A stretch of 64,000 bases of DNA from an uncultured Lachnospiraceae bacterium (GCA_934351925.1 CAKRJT010000013.1:12501-76500); one strand, 5' to 3'. Counted from the stretch's first letter, positions 1-8,919 are shown. Notes: generated by a model from the sequence alone, not told the origin. Numbers and translations are program-made.

Positions 1-55
1 TGTTCACGCTCTCCTGCTTTTTATCCTTGTACATCTTTGATAAGTCTTTTTCCAT
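1..55 (-). CDS. Possible 5' end of a gene running off the window
   Basis: An ATG at 55-53 on the minus strand opens a frame of 18 codons, very rich in Lys and Glu/Asp, that stays open to the window edge. A purine-rich TGGAAC stretch just upstream could serve as a weak ribosome site. The fragment is too short to identify and could be chance; it would be the next gene downstream of the secreted GH43 enzyme. Confidence 0.25.
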   Translation of the reverse strand, partial: MEKDLSKMYKDKKQESVN

Positions 56-92
56 GTTCCAGCTTTAACCTCATTTCAGTTCATATTATATC

Positions 93-162
93 AGGTGACT
101 GTACAGCTTCGCTTTGCCTTGCGCAACGTGCGGTTGCCGCATGCCAAGCTGCACAATCACCT
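93..162. repeat. Imperfect palindrome downstream of the GH43 arabinanase
   Basis: The 17-nt arms AGGTGACTGTACAGCTT and AAGCTGCACAATCACCT are complementary apart from two wobble-type differences. Between them is a smaller GCAAC/GTTGC stem. It lies about 95 bp past the stop codon of the secreted GH43 gene and has no clear U-tract, so it may be an RNA-stabilising hairpin or a short palindromic repeat rather than a textbook terminator. Confidence 0.55.
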
Positions 163-255
163 ATTGATATTTTATCATAATTTTACCCCTTTAAATACTC
201 TTTTAACGTATATTGTATTTAAAAGATCAAAATCAGAAATTCTTACGGTTATACC

Positions 256-2235
256 CTAATCAACCGCCTTGCTCCCCCACAGTGTGAGCTGGTTGGTATT
301 TCCAAGTGCTGTGAACACGATTGTCTCCACGTTCGTGCCCTCAATATCCATCTTCAAAATTACACCACTGTAGGTCTCGCCGTCAAGAGTGAGGTCTATG
401 TAGGCGGTGCCGTTCTCGCAGCTCCACGTTCCGGTGTAGGCGCCCGTCACGGTGCCGTCCGCTCCAAGTGTTATGGTCTCAGGGGTGTTCATGCCGTAGT
501 TCTTGTAGTCGATGTTCAGCCTGTGGAGAATTACGTCGTACTTTCCGGCAATCTCGTCCGCGGAAAAACCGTTTTCGTCAATCTTCTCGCCCGCGGTCTG
601 ATATGGCGCTGCGACGAGCCAGCCGTTCCTGTTCAGGAAAAGCTGGTGAACCTTTACATAGTGGCCTTCGTTTCCGCTGGTTGTCCTTGTGTGGAACACG
701 ATGTACGCTCTTCCATCGTCATCGACGAAGGCGCTGTTGTGCCCCTGTGCGACCTGTCCCTGTGAGAAGCTTCTCCACTTGTAGCCGCCGAAAAGCCGGA
801 TTCCCGCGGAGTCGTTGGTGTTGAGTATGTAGGTATCGTAGAACGGATTTCTGCCGTTCTCGTCGAGATACTCGCCGTCAGGTGTCTTGCTTCTGTAGAC
901 TCTCACGTTATAGCCGCCCTTCGCCACAAGCTCGCCGTAGGACATGAAGAGCCAATAGTAATCACCAATTTTCTGGATATATGATGCCTCTCCGGTCACA
1001 TATTTTCCTCCGGCAATCTTCTTGCCGAAGTATGGGTCGGAGTGGATATTTTCCTCGTAGGTCACGCTGTAGTCCCTAAAGCCCGTCTCCCCGTCAAGCT
1101 TGAGCATGAAAATTCCGCCGCTCCACGAACCGTAGCTCATCCAGAGATTACCGTCATCATCGTAGAAAACACACGCATCAATATTGTTAGGGTAGTAATC
1201 ACCCCAAGTCCTCTTATATCTGTCCGCAAGCTCCGTCTCCCCGGTCACCTCTGCGACATCTGTCTCGCCGTAATACTCCTCGTTGTAAAAGCCCGAGTAC
1301 ACTACAATTCCCTGATACTCCCAGTCGCCCTCAAGGTTGTCCGCCGTGAGAAGCACTATTGAGGAATACCATTTGTCGCCGTCAACCGAGAGGTACATGC
1401 ACCATTTACCGAGCTTCTCATTGTAAACGACATCGGGCGCCCACATGTAGCCGTCGACCTGATAGCCAGCGCTTCCGTGTGCAGACCACGCTGCCGGCTC
1501 CTTCAATATTTCTCTATAGTCTGTGGAGAGATTGTTGGTAAAGCTCTCCCAGTTCTCGAGGTCGTATGACTTCGCCCACGCCCTGTGCGAACCGAAAATA
1601 TAATAGCATTTCCTTCCTTCCTTGTCCTCTCCCACTATTATGGCAGGGTCATGGCAGCTCACTGTCTTTATTGACTTTAACTCATCCTTTGAAAATTCAA
1701 CATGATTCTGAAACATAATGACATCCACAATATACCTTACGGTAACCTCCTCACCACCATACTTTACATAGACATAAGGTCTTAAAGTTACAGTCTCAAC
1801 AGAACCGCTTATCTTCTCCTTGGCAACCTCGGCAGGATTCTCAACTTTCGATGCCTCCAGAAGAACGCCCTCGTATGAGCTGCTCTCCCCGTACTTTATC
1901 GCTCCGCTAAACGCGGGTGCCTCAGCCTGTGCAAGCTTCCCGTCATTGCTTGAGGTGGCATAGACTCTGCTTACCGTGTAGCCGTCCCTGCCGTTTGTCA
2001 CCGTGAGGGTGTACTTTATGTCCTCGCCCGCCTTATATTCTTCCTTATCAGTCGACAGCTCCACCGTGATATCGCTCTCCGTCTTAGAGCACACCGCGCC
2101 GGCACCACCCGCTGCCGTCCCCTGCGTATCGCCGTCCGGTGAAATTTCTTTACCGCCTGAACACCCGGCAACAAGCCCTGCCACCAGAAGCGGCACCAAA
2201 GCCCACCGAACCCATCTACCCGAACCTCTTCTCAA
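256..2235 (-). CDS. Secreted GH43 endo-alpha-1,5-L-arabinanase-like lipoprotein
   Basis: The protein is about 659 residues, with a hydrophobic signal segment ending in a lipobox (VAGC, Cys near residue 25), an unassigned beta-rich N-terminal domain of about 165 residues, and then a five-bladed GH43 region. Recognisable GH43 landmarks are SCHDPAII (general base Asp near 196), WAPDVVYN, NNIDACVF and TGEASY (likely acid Glu). The C-terminal about 100 residues match the small beta-barrel seen in AbnB-type arabinanases. I chose the TTG start at 2235 because AGGAGG lies 8 nt upstream; the GTG at 2244 is too close to it. It is probably the cell-surface enzyme that cuts the arabinan backbone and feeds the importers upstream in the operon. 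Fold and family are clear; substrate is inferred from motifs and the adjacent GH51 and GH43 genes. Confidence 0.85.
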   Translation of the reverse strand: MRRGSGRWVRWALVPLLVAGLVAGCSGGKEISPDGDTQGTAAGGAGAVCSKTESDITVELSTDKEEYKAGEDIKYTLTVTNGRDGYTVSRVYATSSNDGKLAQAEAPAFSGAIKYGESSSYEGVLLEASKVENPAEVAKEKISGSVETVTLRPYVYVKYGGEEVTVRYIVDVIMFQNHVEFSKDELKSIKTVSCHDPAIIVGEDKEGRKCYYIFGSHRAWAKSYDLENWESFTNNLSTDYREILKEPAAWSAHGSAGYQVDGYMWAPDVVYNEKLGKWCMYLSVDGDKWYSSIVLLTADNLEGDWEYQGIVVYSGFYNEEYYGETDVAEVTGETELADRYKRTWGDYYPNNIDACVFYDDDGNLWMSYGSWSGGIFMLKLDGETGFRDYSVTYEENIHSDPYFGKKIAGGKYVTGEASYIQKIGDYYWLFMSYGELVAKGGYNVRVYRSKTPDGEYLDENGRNPFYDTYILNTNDSAGIRLFGGYKWRSFSQGQVAQGHNSAFVDDDGRAYIVFHTRTTSGNEGHYVKVHQLFLNRNGWLVAAPYQTAGEKIDENGFSADEIAGKYDVILHRLNIDYKNYGMNTPETITLGADGTVTGAYTGTWSCENGTAYIDLTLDGETYSGVILKMDIEGTNVETIVFTALGNTNQLTLWGSKAVD

Positions 2236-2393
2236 TCCACACACCTCCTAAAAATCACTTGCTATAACTATGTTAATTCAAGCAAATAATTTATTTTACA
2301 CAAAAATCTTATTAATTAACTATCACACAACCCACAAATAATTAACTCAATATGCAAATGCCAGTGTATTTTTCCCCACCATAGTACACAACA

Positions 2394-2474
2394 GGATATC
2401 AAAACAGGCTTCAAAGCACTCGCCGTGCATAATCAATTATGCACTGACAGTAATTCCCACCTGTTTTGATATCC
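2394..2474 (-). repeat. Long hairpin downstream of the intracellular GH43 gene
   Basis: GGATATCAAAACAGG at the left pairs exactly with CCTGTTTTGATATCC at the right. A central perfect 9-bp stem, GTGCATAAT/ATTATGCAC, sits at 2425-2444. It begins 17 bp past the GH43 stop codon, in the gap before the secreted GH43 gene. It could slow 3' exonucleases or partly terminate transcription. The layout (long arms plus central hairpin) resembles the other palindromic elements of this window, but the sequence differs. Confidence 0.6.
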
Positions 2475-2490
2475 GTCCCTGTATTATTAT

Positions 2491-3471
2491 TTAGAAAATC
2501 TTATTCTCATAGCCAAACACCGGTCTGCCCTCCTCGTCCCACTTGACTTCCATAAGCATGGTATGTCTGTTCGGGTCATAGAGCGGGTCGCCCACTATCT
2601 CAAGGTAGGTGCGGGCATGGTACACGCACACATCCCTGCCGTCCTCGGTCTTGGTGAAGCTGTTGTGTCCCGGTCCGTAGATGCCCTTCTCCCTGTCTGA
2701 ACAAAGAACCGGGCGTCTCTCCTTCTTCCATTCCCTCGGGTCGAGCAGGTCGGCGTCCTCGTCAATGGAGAGCATGCCTACGCAGTAGCACTCGCCTGTC
2801 GCGCTCGCAGAGTAGGTGAGGAATATCCTTCCGTCATGGTGTATGGCGGCAGGTCCCTCATTTACCCATATATCCACGCGCTCCCAGTCATAATCAGGAG
2901 TAGTGAGAAGCACCTGTGCTGTGGCGAGCTTGGTCGCGGACTCCATCTTTGCGATGTAGAGATTTGAAATCTGGACTCCTACGCTGACCTTCTCAGCCCA
3001 TACATAGTAGTACTCGCCCTTATTTTCAAATATCGTGGCGTCGAGCGAGAATGCCTCGAAGGAATATATGTCGTCATCGCTTCTCTGAATTTTGCCCTTC
3101 TCAACCCACTCGTCCTTCATAGGGTCGTCCCCCTGGCACTCGAGAATGTATGGGCGCAGTCTCCATATATCCTCCGCCTTTGAGGCGGCAAAATATATGT
3201 ACCACTTTCCGAACAGATAGTGAAGCTCAGGAGCCCATATATGCCTGCTCATCTCTCCGGACTCATGCTTTGTCCAGATGACCTTCTCCTCGGCGTCCTT
3301 CAAGCCCTCGAGGGTGTCCGAGCATCTTAAAATAATTTTGTCATATGAAGGAACAGATGCGGTAAAATAATACTTGCCGTCGTCAGCCCTCACCACATAC
3401 GGGTCTGCCCTCTGCTCTATAAATGGTTTATTAAAATCAGTAATTTTTCCGTTTCTAGGTCTCTCGTCCAT
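2491..3471 (-). CDS. Intracellular GH43 exo-alpha-L-arabinofuranosidase
   Basis: This 326-residue protein has no signal peptide or membrane segment, so it should act in the cytoplasm on imported arabino-oligosaccharides. GH43 landmarks are in order: RADPYV (general base D23), HIWAPELHY, FSLDATIF (D144, pKa modulator) and NEGPAAI (general acid E205), followed by GPGHNSF. The arrangement fits the GH43 subfamily 26 type of exo-1,5-arabinofuranosidases. The ATG is preceded by GGGAAAAGG. It lies between two genes for surface lipoproteins in the same transcription unit. Subfamily assignment is from motif memory, not a search. Confidence 0.85.
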   Translation of the reverse strand: MDERPRNGKITDFNKPFIEQRADPYVVRADDGKYYFTASVPSYDKIILRCSDTLEGLKDAEEKVIWTKHESGEMSRHIWAPELHYLFGKWYIYFAASKAEDIWRLRPYILECQGDDPMKDEWVEKGKIQRSDDDIYSFEAFSLDATIFENKGEYYYVWAEKVSVGVQISNLYIAKMESATKLATAQVLLTTPDYDWERVDIWVNEGPAAIHHDGRIFLTYSASATGECYCVGMLSIDEDADLLDPREWKKERRPVLCSDREKGIYGPGHNSFTKTEDGRDVCVYHARTYLEIVGDPLYDPNRHTMLMEVKWDEEGRPVFGYENKIF

Positions 3472-3498
3472 GCCTTTTCCCTTCCCTTTATTAAACGT

Positions 3499-3530
3499 CC
3501 CCGGGACGCCCCATAACGCGCACCCCGGGG
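3499..3530 (-). other. GC-rich intergenic hairpin
   Basis: CCCCGGG and CCCGGGG form a 7-bp all-GC stem around an 18-nt loop in the short gap between the surface lipoprotein and the intracellular GH43 gene. No U-run follows, so it is more likely an mRNA processing or stability element than a full terminator. Confidence 0.4.
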
Positions 3531-3568
3531 ATAGTTTTAGTTTACTTTATTATTTGGTTTGCTTATTC

Positions 3569-5953
3569 CTATTCCATTACAAGGTAAGCTGCCTCACAGG
3601 TAAGACAGAAGTTTAAATCTCCTCCTGTTGTGATGCCTGTGTACTTCTGTGTGTACACTGTTCCGGCTGCTGTTGTAACCACTGCCACAACATCGGCTGT
3701 TGCTCCGTTGTTGGTAACTGAGAGCTCAACCTTTGCTCCGTCCATATCGCTTGTGTAGGTATCCCAGTTCCAGTCGCACTCAGCGGTAACTGTCTCGTAG
3801 CCGTCTCCCCAGCCGAAGTTGTCGGCACGGAGCACTGCGTACTCTGCATAGCCGTCCGAATCTGCTGCGCTGTGTCCCTTGGCTGTTGTCTGAAGAACTA
3901 CAAGGAAGTTATCCCAGTTGTTTACACCGTCTGTGTAGTTTGTGAAGGTCTTTGTAACTGTTGCGCCCTCCTCAACTGTCCAGATATCCGAGAATGCCGT
4001 CCAGAATGGTGTTGTGCAGTCCGTGCTTCCTACAACCGGCGCGTCAAAGGAGAGATATGAAGCCTCACAGGTGAAGCATGCATAGAGGTCTCCGCCTGTC
4101 GTGATGCCTGTGTAGCTCTGTGTATATACTGTTCCGTCAACCGTTGTGATAACTGCCACAACGTCCGCTGTTGCTCCGTTATTTGTAAATGTTACCTCGC
4201 AGGTAGCTCCGTCGATATCAGATGTGAAGGTATCCCAGTTCCAGTCGCACTCAGCAGTAGCTGTCTCGTAGCCGTCTCCCCAGCCGAAGTTGTCGGCACG
4301 GAGTACTGCGTACTCAGCATAACCGTCTGCGTCCGCTGCGCTGTGTCCCTCTGCCGTTGTCTGAAGAACTACAAGGAAGTTATCCCAGTTGTTTGCAGCG
4401 TCTGTGTAGTTTGTAAAGGTCTTTGTAACCGACTCACCCTCAGGTACCGCAAAGATATCTGAGAATGCTGTCCAGAATGGTGTTGTGCAGTCTGTGTTTC
4501 CAACGATCGTGCCTGTTGCCCTGACTGTCTTATCCTTGATTGAAAGGATATCCGTGTAGCTTGACTGTGTACCGATTTCAATGGAAGCTATCTCGCCCTT
4601 AACAGGGAACTCTGCCTTTGCCGTGTTGGAGGTCTTGTTGTAGTCGACATTGTCGATGTCCACTGTCACCGTGCCGTCAGCGTATGTGATTGTGGCTGTT
4701 ACATCTGTCTCAACCATTACCGACTGCTCCCATGTGTTCCAGTTGCCCCATGACCATGTAAAGCAGCTGTCGGCTATATCCTTGCCATCTGCAGTACCTG
4801 TCATATCTGCATTTACTCTTGCAACTTCATTTCCATCTGCATCCTTGAATATGAAGTAGTAGTTGTTCTTAACGTCCTTACCATCTGACCAATGCTTTAA
4901 CTTAATCTGCTTTGTCTGTCCGTCTGCAATGTCAATCGGCTCTGAATATACATCATCTGCCTTTGAGAAATCTAATGCACCGATGGAGGCAATAGCACTG
5001 TCATCCTTAGCTACATTTATAACTCTCTCCGGCTCAACGAACTCTGCATTAGAATTTCCGTCCGCATAGAGAGCTGCAACCTGCTCAGCATTAAGAGCGT
5101 AATCATAGATATAAAGCTCATCAAAAGCTCCCTTGAATACTGAATCCCAGTAGTTTATACCAAGTAAGAAATCGAAGTTATCTGAAGCCTGCATACAGTT
5201 CTTTGTTACATAGGCAGGAACAACATTTCCGTCTGAATCCTTTGTAATCCACTCCTGTCCGTTGATGTAAAGCTTAGATGCAATAAGTGTTCCGTCTGCT
5301 GATAAATTGTTAGAATCAACAACAAGTGCAATCTGTACCCACTGCTTCATAGGCTCACCGGTTGCGGCATCCGACCACGCCGGCCAGAGTGCATTGTCGA
5401 GCTGATCATAAGACCATATACATGGGAATGTTCCCTCACCGGACCACTCTGCTCTTGTAATGTTGGTGTAATGCTGTCCGCCTGTAGCATCTCCGTGAAC
5501 ATCCGGTCCGAACTGGACTGTCGGCATGTAATTGGAAAGTCTTGTAGCATAGAGCCAGAATGATATTGTGTAATTGTCACCGACTCCATTTACATCTGTG
5601 AGCTTGTAGCCTGTTATACCGTCCGTATATACGGCATCACCCTTTACACCCGGAACATATACAACATCCTTGTCTGCCGCACTGAGGATAGGATCTCCGC
5701 CGATAGTCTGTGCAGTAGGCTGGATATCCGTCTTGTTATCCGCTGCATCAAATGAATAGTAATACTTGTAATCCTGCGGAATCTCACCAGCCTTAACTGT
5801 CTGCTGTGATGATGACTCCTGTACGCTGCTCTCCTGTGAAGAGCTGTCCTGCTGTGATGTCGAATCCGAACCAGCCTGCTTCTGGCATCCTGCAAGCATT
5901 GTAGCTGCCATTGTACCGCATAACATAACGCTTAAAAACTTCTTATTCCTCAT
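3569..5953 (-). CDS. Surface lipoprotein with LamG-like domain and tandem duplicated C-terminal modules
   Basis: The 794-residue protein starts with a signal peptide and lipobox (LAGC, Cys22), then a Ser/Gln linker. A LamG/concanavalin-like domain follows (about 60-305), then a beta-rich domain with several Trp (about 330-485). Two near-identical modules of about 157 residues end the protein, each running from DCTTPFW through NNWDNFLVVLQTT, LRADNFGWGDGYE and YTGITTGGDL. The duplication is visible in the DNA with a 471-bp period (for example ccagaatgg at 4001 and 4472). No glycosidase active site was recognised. A glycan-binding protein that captures arabinan at the cell surface is the best inference, given the neighbouring importers and GH43 enzymes. 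Start supported by GGAGG upstream. Confidence 0.75.
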   Translation of the reverse strand: MRNKKFLSVMLCGTMAATMLAGCQKQAGSDSTSQQDSSSQESSVQESSSQQTVKAGEIPQDYKYYYSFDAADNKTDIQPTAQTIGGDPILSAADKDVVYVPGVKGDAVYTDGITGYKLTDVNGVGDNYTISFWLYATRLSNYMPTVQFGPDVHGDATGGQHYTNITRAEWSGEGTFPCIWSYDQLDNALWPAWSDAATGEPMKQWVQIALVVDSNNLSADGTLIASKLYINGQEWITKDSDGNVVPAYVTKNCMQASDNFDFLLGINYWDSVFKGAFDELYIYDYALNAEQVAALYADGNSNAEFVEPERVINVAKDDSAIASIGALDFSKADDVYSEPIDIADGQTKQIKLKHWSDGKDVKNNYYFIFKDADGNEVARVNADMTGTADGKDIADSCFTWSWGNWNTWEQSVMVETDVTATITYADGTVTVDIDNVDYNKTSNTAKAEFPVKGEIASIEIGTQSSYTDILSIKDKTVRATGTIVGNTDCTTPFWTAFSDIFAVPEGESVTKTFTNYTDAANNWDNFLVVLQTTAEGHSAADADGYAEYAVLRADNFGWGDGYETATAECDWNWDTFTSDIDGATCEVTFTNNGATADVVAVITTVDGTVYTQSYTGITTGGDLYACFTCEASYLSFDAPVVGSTDCTTPFWTAFSDIWTVEEGATVTKTFTNYTDGVNNWDNFLVVLQTTAKGHSAADSDGYAEYAVLRADNFGWGDGYETVTAECDWNWDTYTSDMDGAKVELSVTNNGATADVVAVVTTAAGTVYTQKYTGITTGGDLNFCLTCEAAYLVME

Positions 5954-6012
5954 ATAGAATTACCTCCATATTATACTTGTGAATATATTTAATTGCGAAA
6001 CCTAATCTTAAC

Positions 6013-6186
6013 ACTAAACAGTTGTGTAATTTAATTAGTACACTGCCGGACCTTTTGAATGCCGTAATAGTTTGCATAGCAAACTAATGTACTTAGCGGC
6101 TGTATTTTAGCCGCTTATGTACCGCTACGGCTTTCAAGGAGTGAGAACGTGTCCGGAAGTGTACTAATTAAATTACACAACGTCCG
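6013..6186. repeat. Palindromic repeat, family B copy 1
   Basis: The arms GTTGTGTAATTTAATTAGTA and its complement at the right end enclose a central AGCGGCT/AGCCGCT stem whose minus-strand loop contains AAAATAC. On the minus strand the unit begins CGGACGTTGTG and ends CACAACTGTTTAGT. A homologous unit at 35598-35749 in the other orientation shares both ends, the loop and much of the arms, which defines a repeat family. This copy sits between the binding-protein gene and the surface-lipoprotein gene. Confidence 0.8.
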
Positions 6187-6217
6187 GGTTCCCATAATCA
6201 GGTTTCGCAGCTATAAA

Positions 6218-7738
6218 TTACTTTCCGAATGCACTTGTCACTGCCTCGTACTGCGCAATCTCCTCATCAGACAATACATTGTAGCCTGTAGGTCCGAAGT
6301 ATGAGAGCATTGCCTCAGCGTGGTAGTAATTAGCCTGCTCTGTTGCCTCGTCTGTATAATCAGCAGCCTTAGCTGTACCGTTGTCTACAAGGTCATGGAT
6401 ACCAATCTTGTTGAAGTACTGGTCACAGAAGTTCCAGTAGCCTGCAATGCTGTACCAGCCGTAAGGAACAGGTCTTGTGATTGAATCAAAGTAGTCATCC
6501 CAGTATGCCTTGTGATCCTCATCCTGTGGGAAGAGTGCCTTATATCTTGCCCATACACCCTGATCAAGTGTCATAGGAACTGGCATGTTGGCGTTCTTAA
6601 GCGGTGTTCCGGAAGCATTTGTGATTGATGTATCCTCATAGATATCCATACGTGCATTCCAGCCGTCTGTTCCAATACCCATGAACTTAAGGAGGAGGTA
6701 TGCCTCATAAGGGTGCTTACATGATGTTGATACACCACCGATGTACATGTTGGCAATTACGTTGTGCAGCTTCTCATCTACTACGTTAGGTGTTACATAA
6801 GGAACGATATCAAGTCCATAGGTATCCTGATACCCTTCTGTTCCCCAGAGATTCTGGTATGTCCAGAAGCCTTCTGAGAATACTGCTACATGTCCTGTGG
6901 CACCGAACCATGCGCCCCAGTCTCCGGACCAGTCTTCCATAGCCTGTGTGTTCTGCTGTGGTGCAACATAACCTGCAAGCTTGAGGTCTGAAAACTGCTG
7001 CTCACCTATTGCCCAGTACTGAAGGTCAAAATCTGTTCCGTCGAATCCGAACTCACCCTTGATTGCTCTCTCCGCTGTCGAGCAGGCTGCAATTCCGTAG
7101 AGCGAGTCAAGTCTGTTATAATAGCCAAGTCCGTAATACTTCATGCCTGATCTGTCATCAACAGTTGCGTCCTTTATTAGCTGGAGCATCTCATCCCATG
7201 TCCAGTCTGTTCTAGGCATTTCAAGATTTAATTTGCTGATTACGTTTCTGTCAATGAATATCGCACTTGGCTGATACCATGTAGGAAGACCGAACCATCT
7301 GCTCGTATCGAACTTTCCGATTCCGTAATCCCTGATTGTAGTCATCATGTTAGCCATATCAGGGTCATTTTCAACGTAATCCGTGATGTCAAGCCAATAC
7401 TCATTCGCAAGTGCTGTGTCGGAATCTGTTCCTGAGAATACATCAGGAAAAGTTCCGCTGTTGGCTGCGGCAGAAAGGTCTGTGCTCATATCCGATATCT
7501 GCTTACACTCTACCTTGATATTAGGATACTTTTTCATAAATGCCTCTGCCAGAAGATTGATTGTAGTCTCATCTTCGTAATGCCAGTATGTAAGGGTGAT
7601 ATCATCCTTAGTCACACCATTCTCGTCAACCTCTCCGCTCACTGCTGAACCATTTGTGTCCTTCTTAGCAGCACAGCCTGTCAGTGCACCTACTGTCATA
7701 ACCGATGCCATAAGTGCAGCAACTAACCTTTTTTTCAT
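6218..7738 (-). CDS. Sugar ABC transporter substrate-binding lipoprotein
   Basis: A family 1-type extracellular solute-binding protein of 506 residues, beginning MKKRLVAALMASV with a lipobox ending in GC (LTGCAAKK). The body has the usual ITLTYWHYEDE opening strand, an FPDVFSGT loop and repeated Trp-rich sugar-contact segments. I start at 7738 because GGAGGGTTCT precedes that ATG; upstream codons overlap an RNA hairpin. It is the likely partner of the two permeases immediately upstream (8849-9895 and 7912-8919). No ATPase gene is present, so a shared MsmK-type ATPase elsewhere is expected. Hairpins on both sides may raise its transcript level over the permeases. Confidence 0.88.
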   Translation of the reverse strand: MKKRLVAALMASVMTVGALTGCAAKKDTNGSAVSGEVDENGVTKDDITLTYWHYEDETTINLLAEAFMKKYPNIKVECKQISDMSTDLSAAANSGTFPDVFSGTDSDTALANEYWLDITDYVENDPDMANMMTTIRDYGIGKFDTSRWFGLPTWYQPSAIFIDRNVISKLNLEMPRTDWTWDEMLQLIKDATVDDRSGMKYYGLGYYNRLDSLYGIAACSTAERAIKGEFGFDGTDFDLQYWAIGEQQFSDLKLAGYVAPQQNTQAMEDWSGDWGAWFGATGHVAVFSEGFWTYQNLWGTEGYQDTYGLDIVPYVTPNVVDEKLHNVIANMYIGGVSTSCKHPYEAYLLLKFMGIGTDGWNARMDIYEDTSITNASGTPLKNANMPVPMTLDQGVWARYKALFPQDEDHKAYWDDYFDSITRPVPYGWYSIAGYWNFCDQYFNKIGIHDLVDNGTAKAADYTDEATEQANYYHAEAMLSYFGPTGYNVLSDEEIAQYEAVTSAFGK

Positions 7739-7753
7739 AGAACCCTCCATTCT

Positions 7754-7903
7754 GCCGCCGCTTCCGGGCGGCATAAATAATGATATTAATAATATATCTG
7801 CGAAAAACGCTGTCTTTTAGCGTTTTTCTAATAGTTCAGCATAGCTGAACTATTGTGGAACTTAGAATATCTTAATCAGCGTATTCTGCTGATTTAGATA
7901 TTC
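7754..7903 (-). promoter_or_regulatory. Array of four tandem hairpins before the binding-protein gene
   Basis: The gap between permease and binding protein is filled by stems: GAATATCT...AGATATTC plus AATCAGC/GCTGATT (7865-7903), AATAGTTCAGC/GCTGAACTATT (7830-7854), GAAAAACGCT/AGCGTTTTTC (7802-7828) and GCCGCC/GGCGGC (7754-7772). The last ends 15 nt before the chosen ATG. Such an array can protect the downstream mRNA after processing or partly terminate read-through. The pairing is seen directly; function is inferred. Confidence 0.6.
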
Positions 7904-7911
7904 TTTTCATA

Positions 7912-8919
7912 CTATTCGCCTGTAATACCCGAACGGTCAATACTTTCAACGAACTGCTTCTGAAGCACGAGGTACATGATAAAAAGCGGCAGGATACTCA
8001 GTGTGGTAGCTGCCATTCGGACGGACTCATTGAGGCTTGTAGCAGTGTCTCCGACACTTGCCCTCGTCTGGAAGGCAGTGTCGAACTGCTTTAACTGAAC
8101 CACAAGATTCGTCCAATTGCTCTTTGCCGCAAGTCCCTGTACATACAGCTCGGTGAGGTATGACTCATTCCAGTACCATACAAAGGAGAACAGAACAACC
8201 GTTACAATAGCCGGTATCGCGGAAGGAACTGCAATCTTGAAGAATGCCTTGAAGTGTCCCGCTCCGTCGATAGAGGCGGCCTCCATCAGAACCTTAGGTA
8301 TCTGCTTAAAGAACTGATAGAAGATTAATATAAATATCGGCGAATTGAGTCCGTTTCCGAAAAGTGCCGGAAGGATAAACGCCCACAGTGTTCCCTGGAT
8401 TCCCATGTTCGTGTAGAGAACGTATGTAGGAATCATGGTTATCTGTCTTGGAAGAATGTAGGAAAATAATAGTATCACCATCATTATTTTCTTACCCTTG
8501 AAATTGTATCTTGCAAAGCCGTAGCCGACCATCATGCATATAACGACATTGCACAGTGTCGGAAGCCCCGCTATGAGAAGTCCCTTCTCAAACGATGCCG
8601 CATAGTCCATCGCCTTCGCCGCATCTATGAAGTTCTGTAAATACAGCTTGGAAGGCAGCCACTTTATCGAGGTGTCGAGAAGGTCATTCCTGCTCATAAA
8701 GCTTGTGCTTATCATGTACAGCATCGGGTAGAGATACACGAAGCCGATACATATCAAAAGTGCATATATGACAAGCTGATTCCCGAAGCCCTGCTTCTCT
8801 CTCGTGCCGAATATGAACCTGTGTAACTTTTCCTTAGTGAACTTCTTTTTAATAGTCTCCGCTGCCGTCATATGTCTTGTATCTGCCGTGCTTAATGCCT
8901 TTTTCGAGCTTTTTGACAT
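7912..8919 (-). CDS. Sugar ABC transporter permease (MalG/CarB-like)
   Basis: This 335-residue inner-membrane protein has about six hydrophobic segments and the cytoplasmic coupling loop EAASIDGAGHFKAFFKIAVPSAIP (the EAA motif of importers). A basic N-terminal tail of about 50 residues precedes the first segment. The start at 8919 has GAGGGGAATGAGA just upstream, which makes it overlap the preceding permease gene by 71 bp in another frame; an internal ATG at 8871 lacks a ribosome site. It should form a heterodimer with the preceding permease and receive substrate from the 506-residue binding protein downstream. Confidence 0.88.
   Translation of the reverse strand: MSKSSKKALSTADTRHMTAAETIKKKFTKEKLHRFIFGTREKQGFGNQLVIYALLICIGFVYLYPMLYMISTSFMSRNDLLDTSIKWLPSKLYLQNFIDAAKAMDYAASFEKGLLIAGLPTLCNVVICMMVGYGFARYNFKGKKIMMVILLFSYILPRQITMIPTYVLYTNMGIQGTLWAFILPALFGNGLNSPIFILIFYQFFKQIPKVLMEAASIDGAGHFKAFFKIAVPSAIPAIVTVVLFSFVWYWNESYLTELYVQGLAAKSNWTNLVVQLKQFDTAFQTRASVGDTATSLNESVRMAATTLSILPLFIMYLVLQKQFVESIDRSGITGE

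Noticed and set aside
4001..4510. Assembly duplication artefact in the lipoprotein gene
   Set aside because: The two modules differ at many positions in DNA and protein, so they are real diverged copies, although exact module number merits long-read confirmation.
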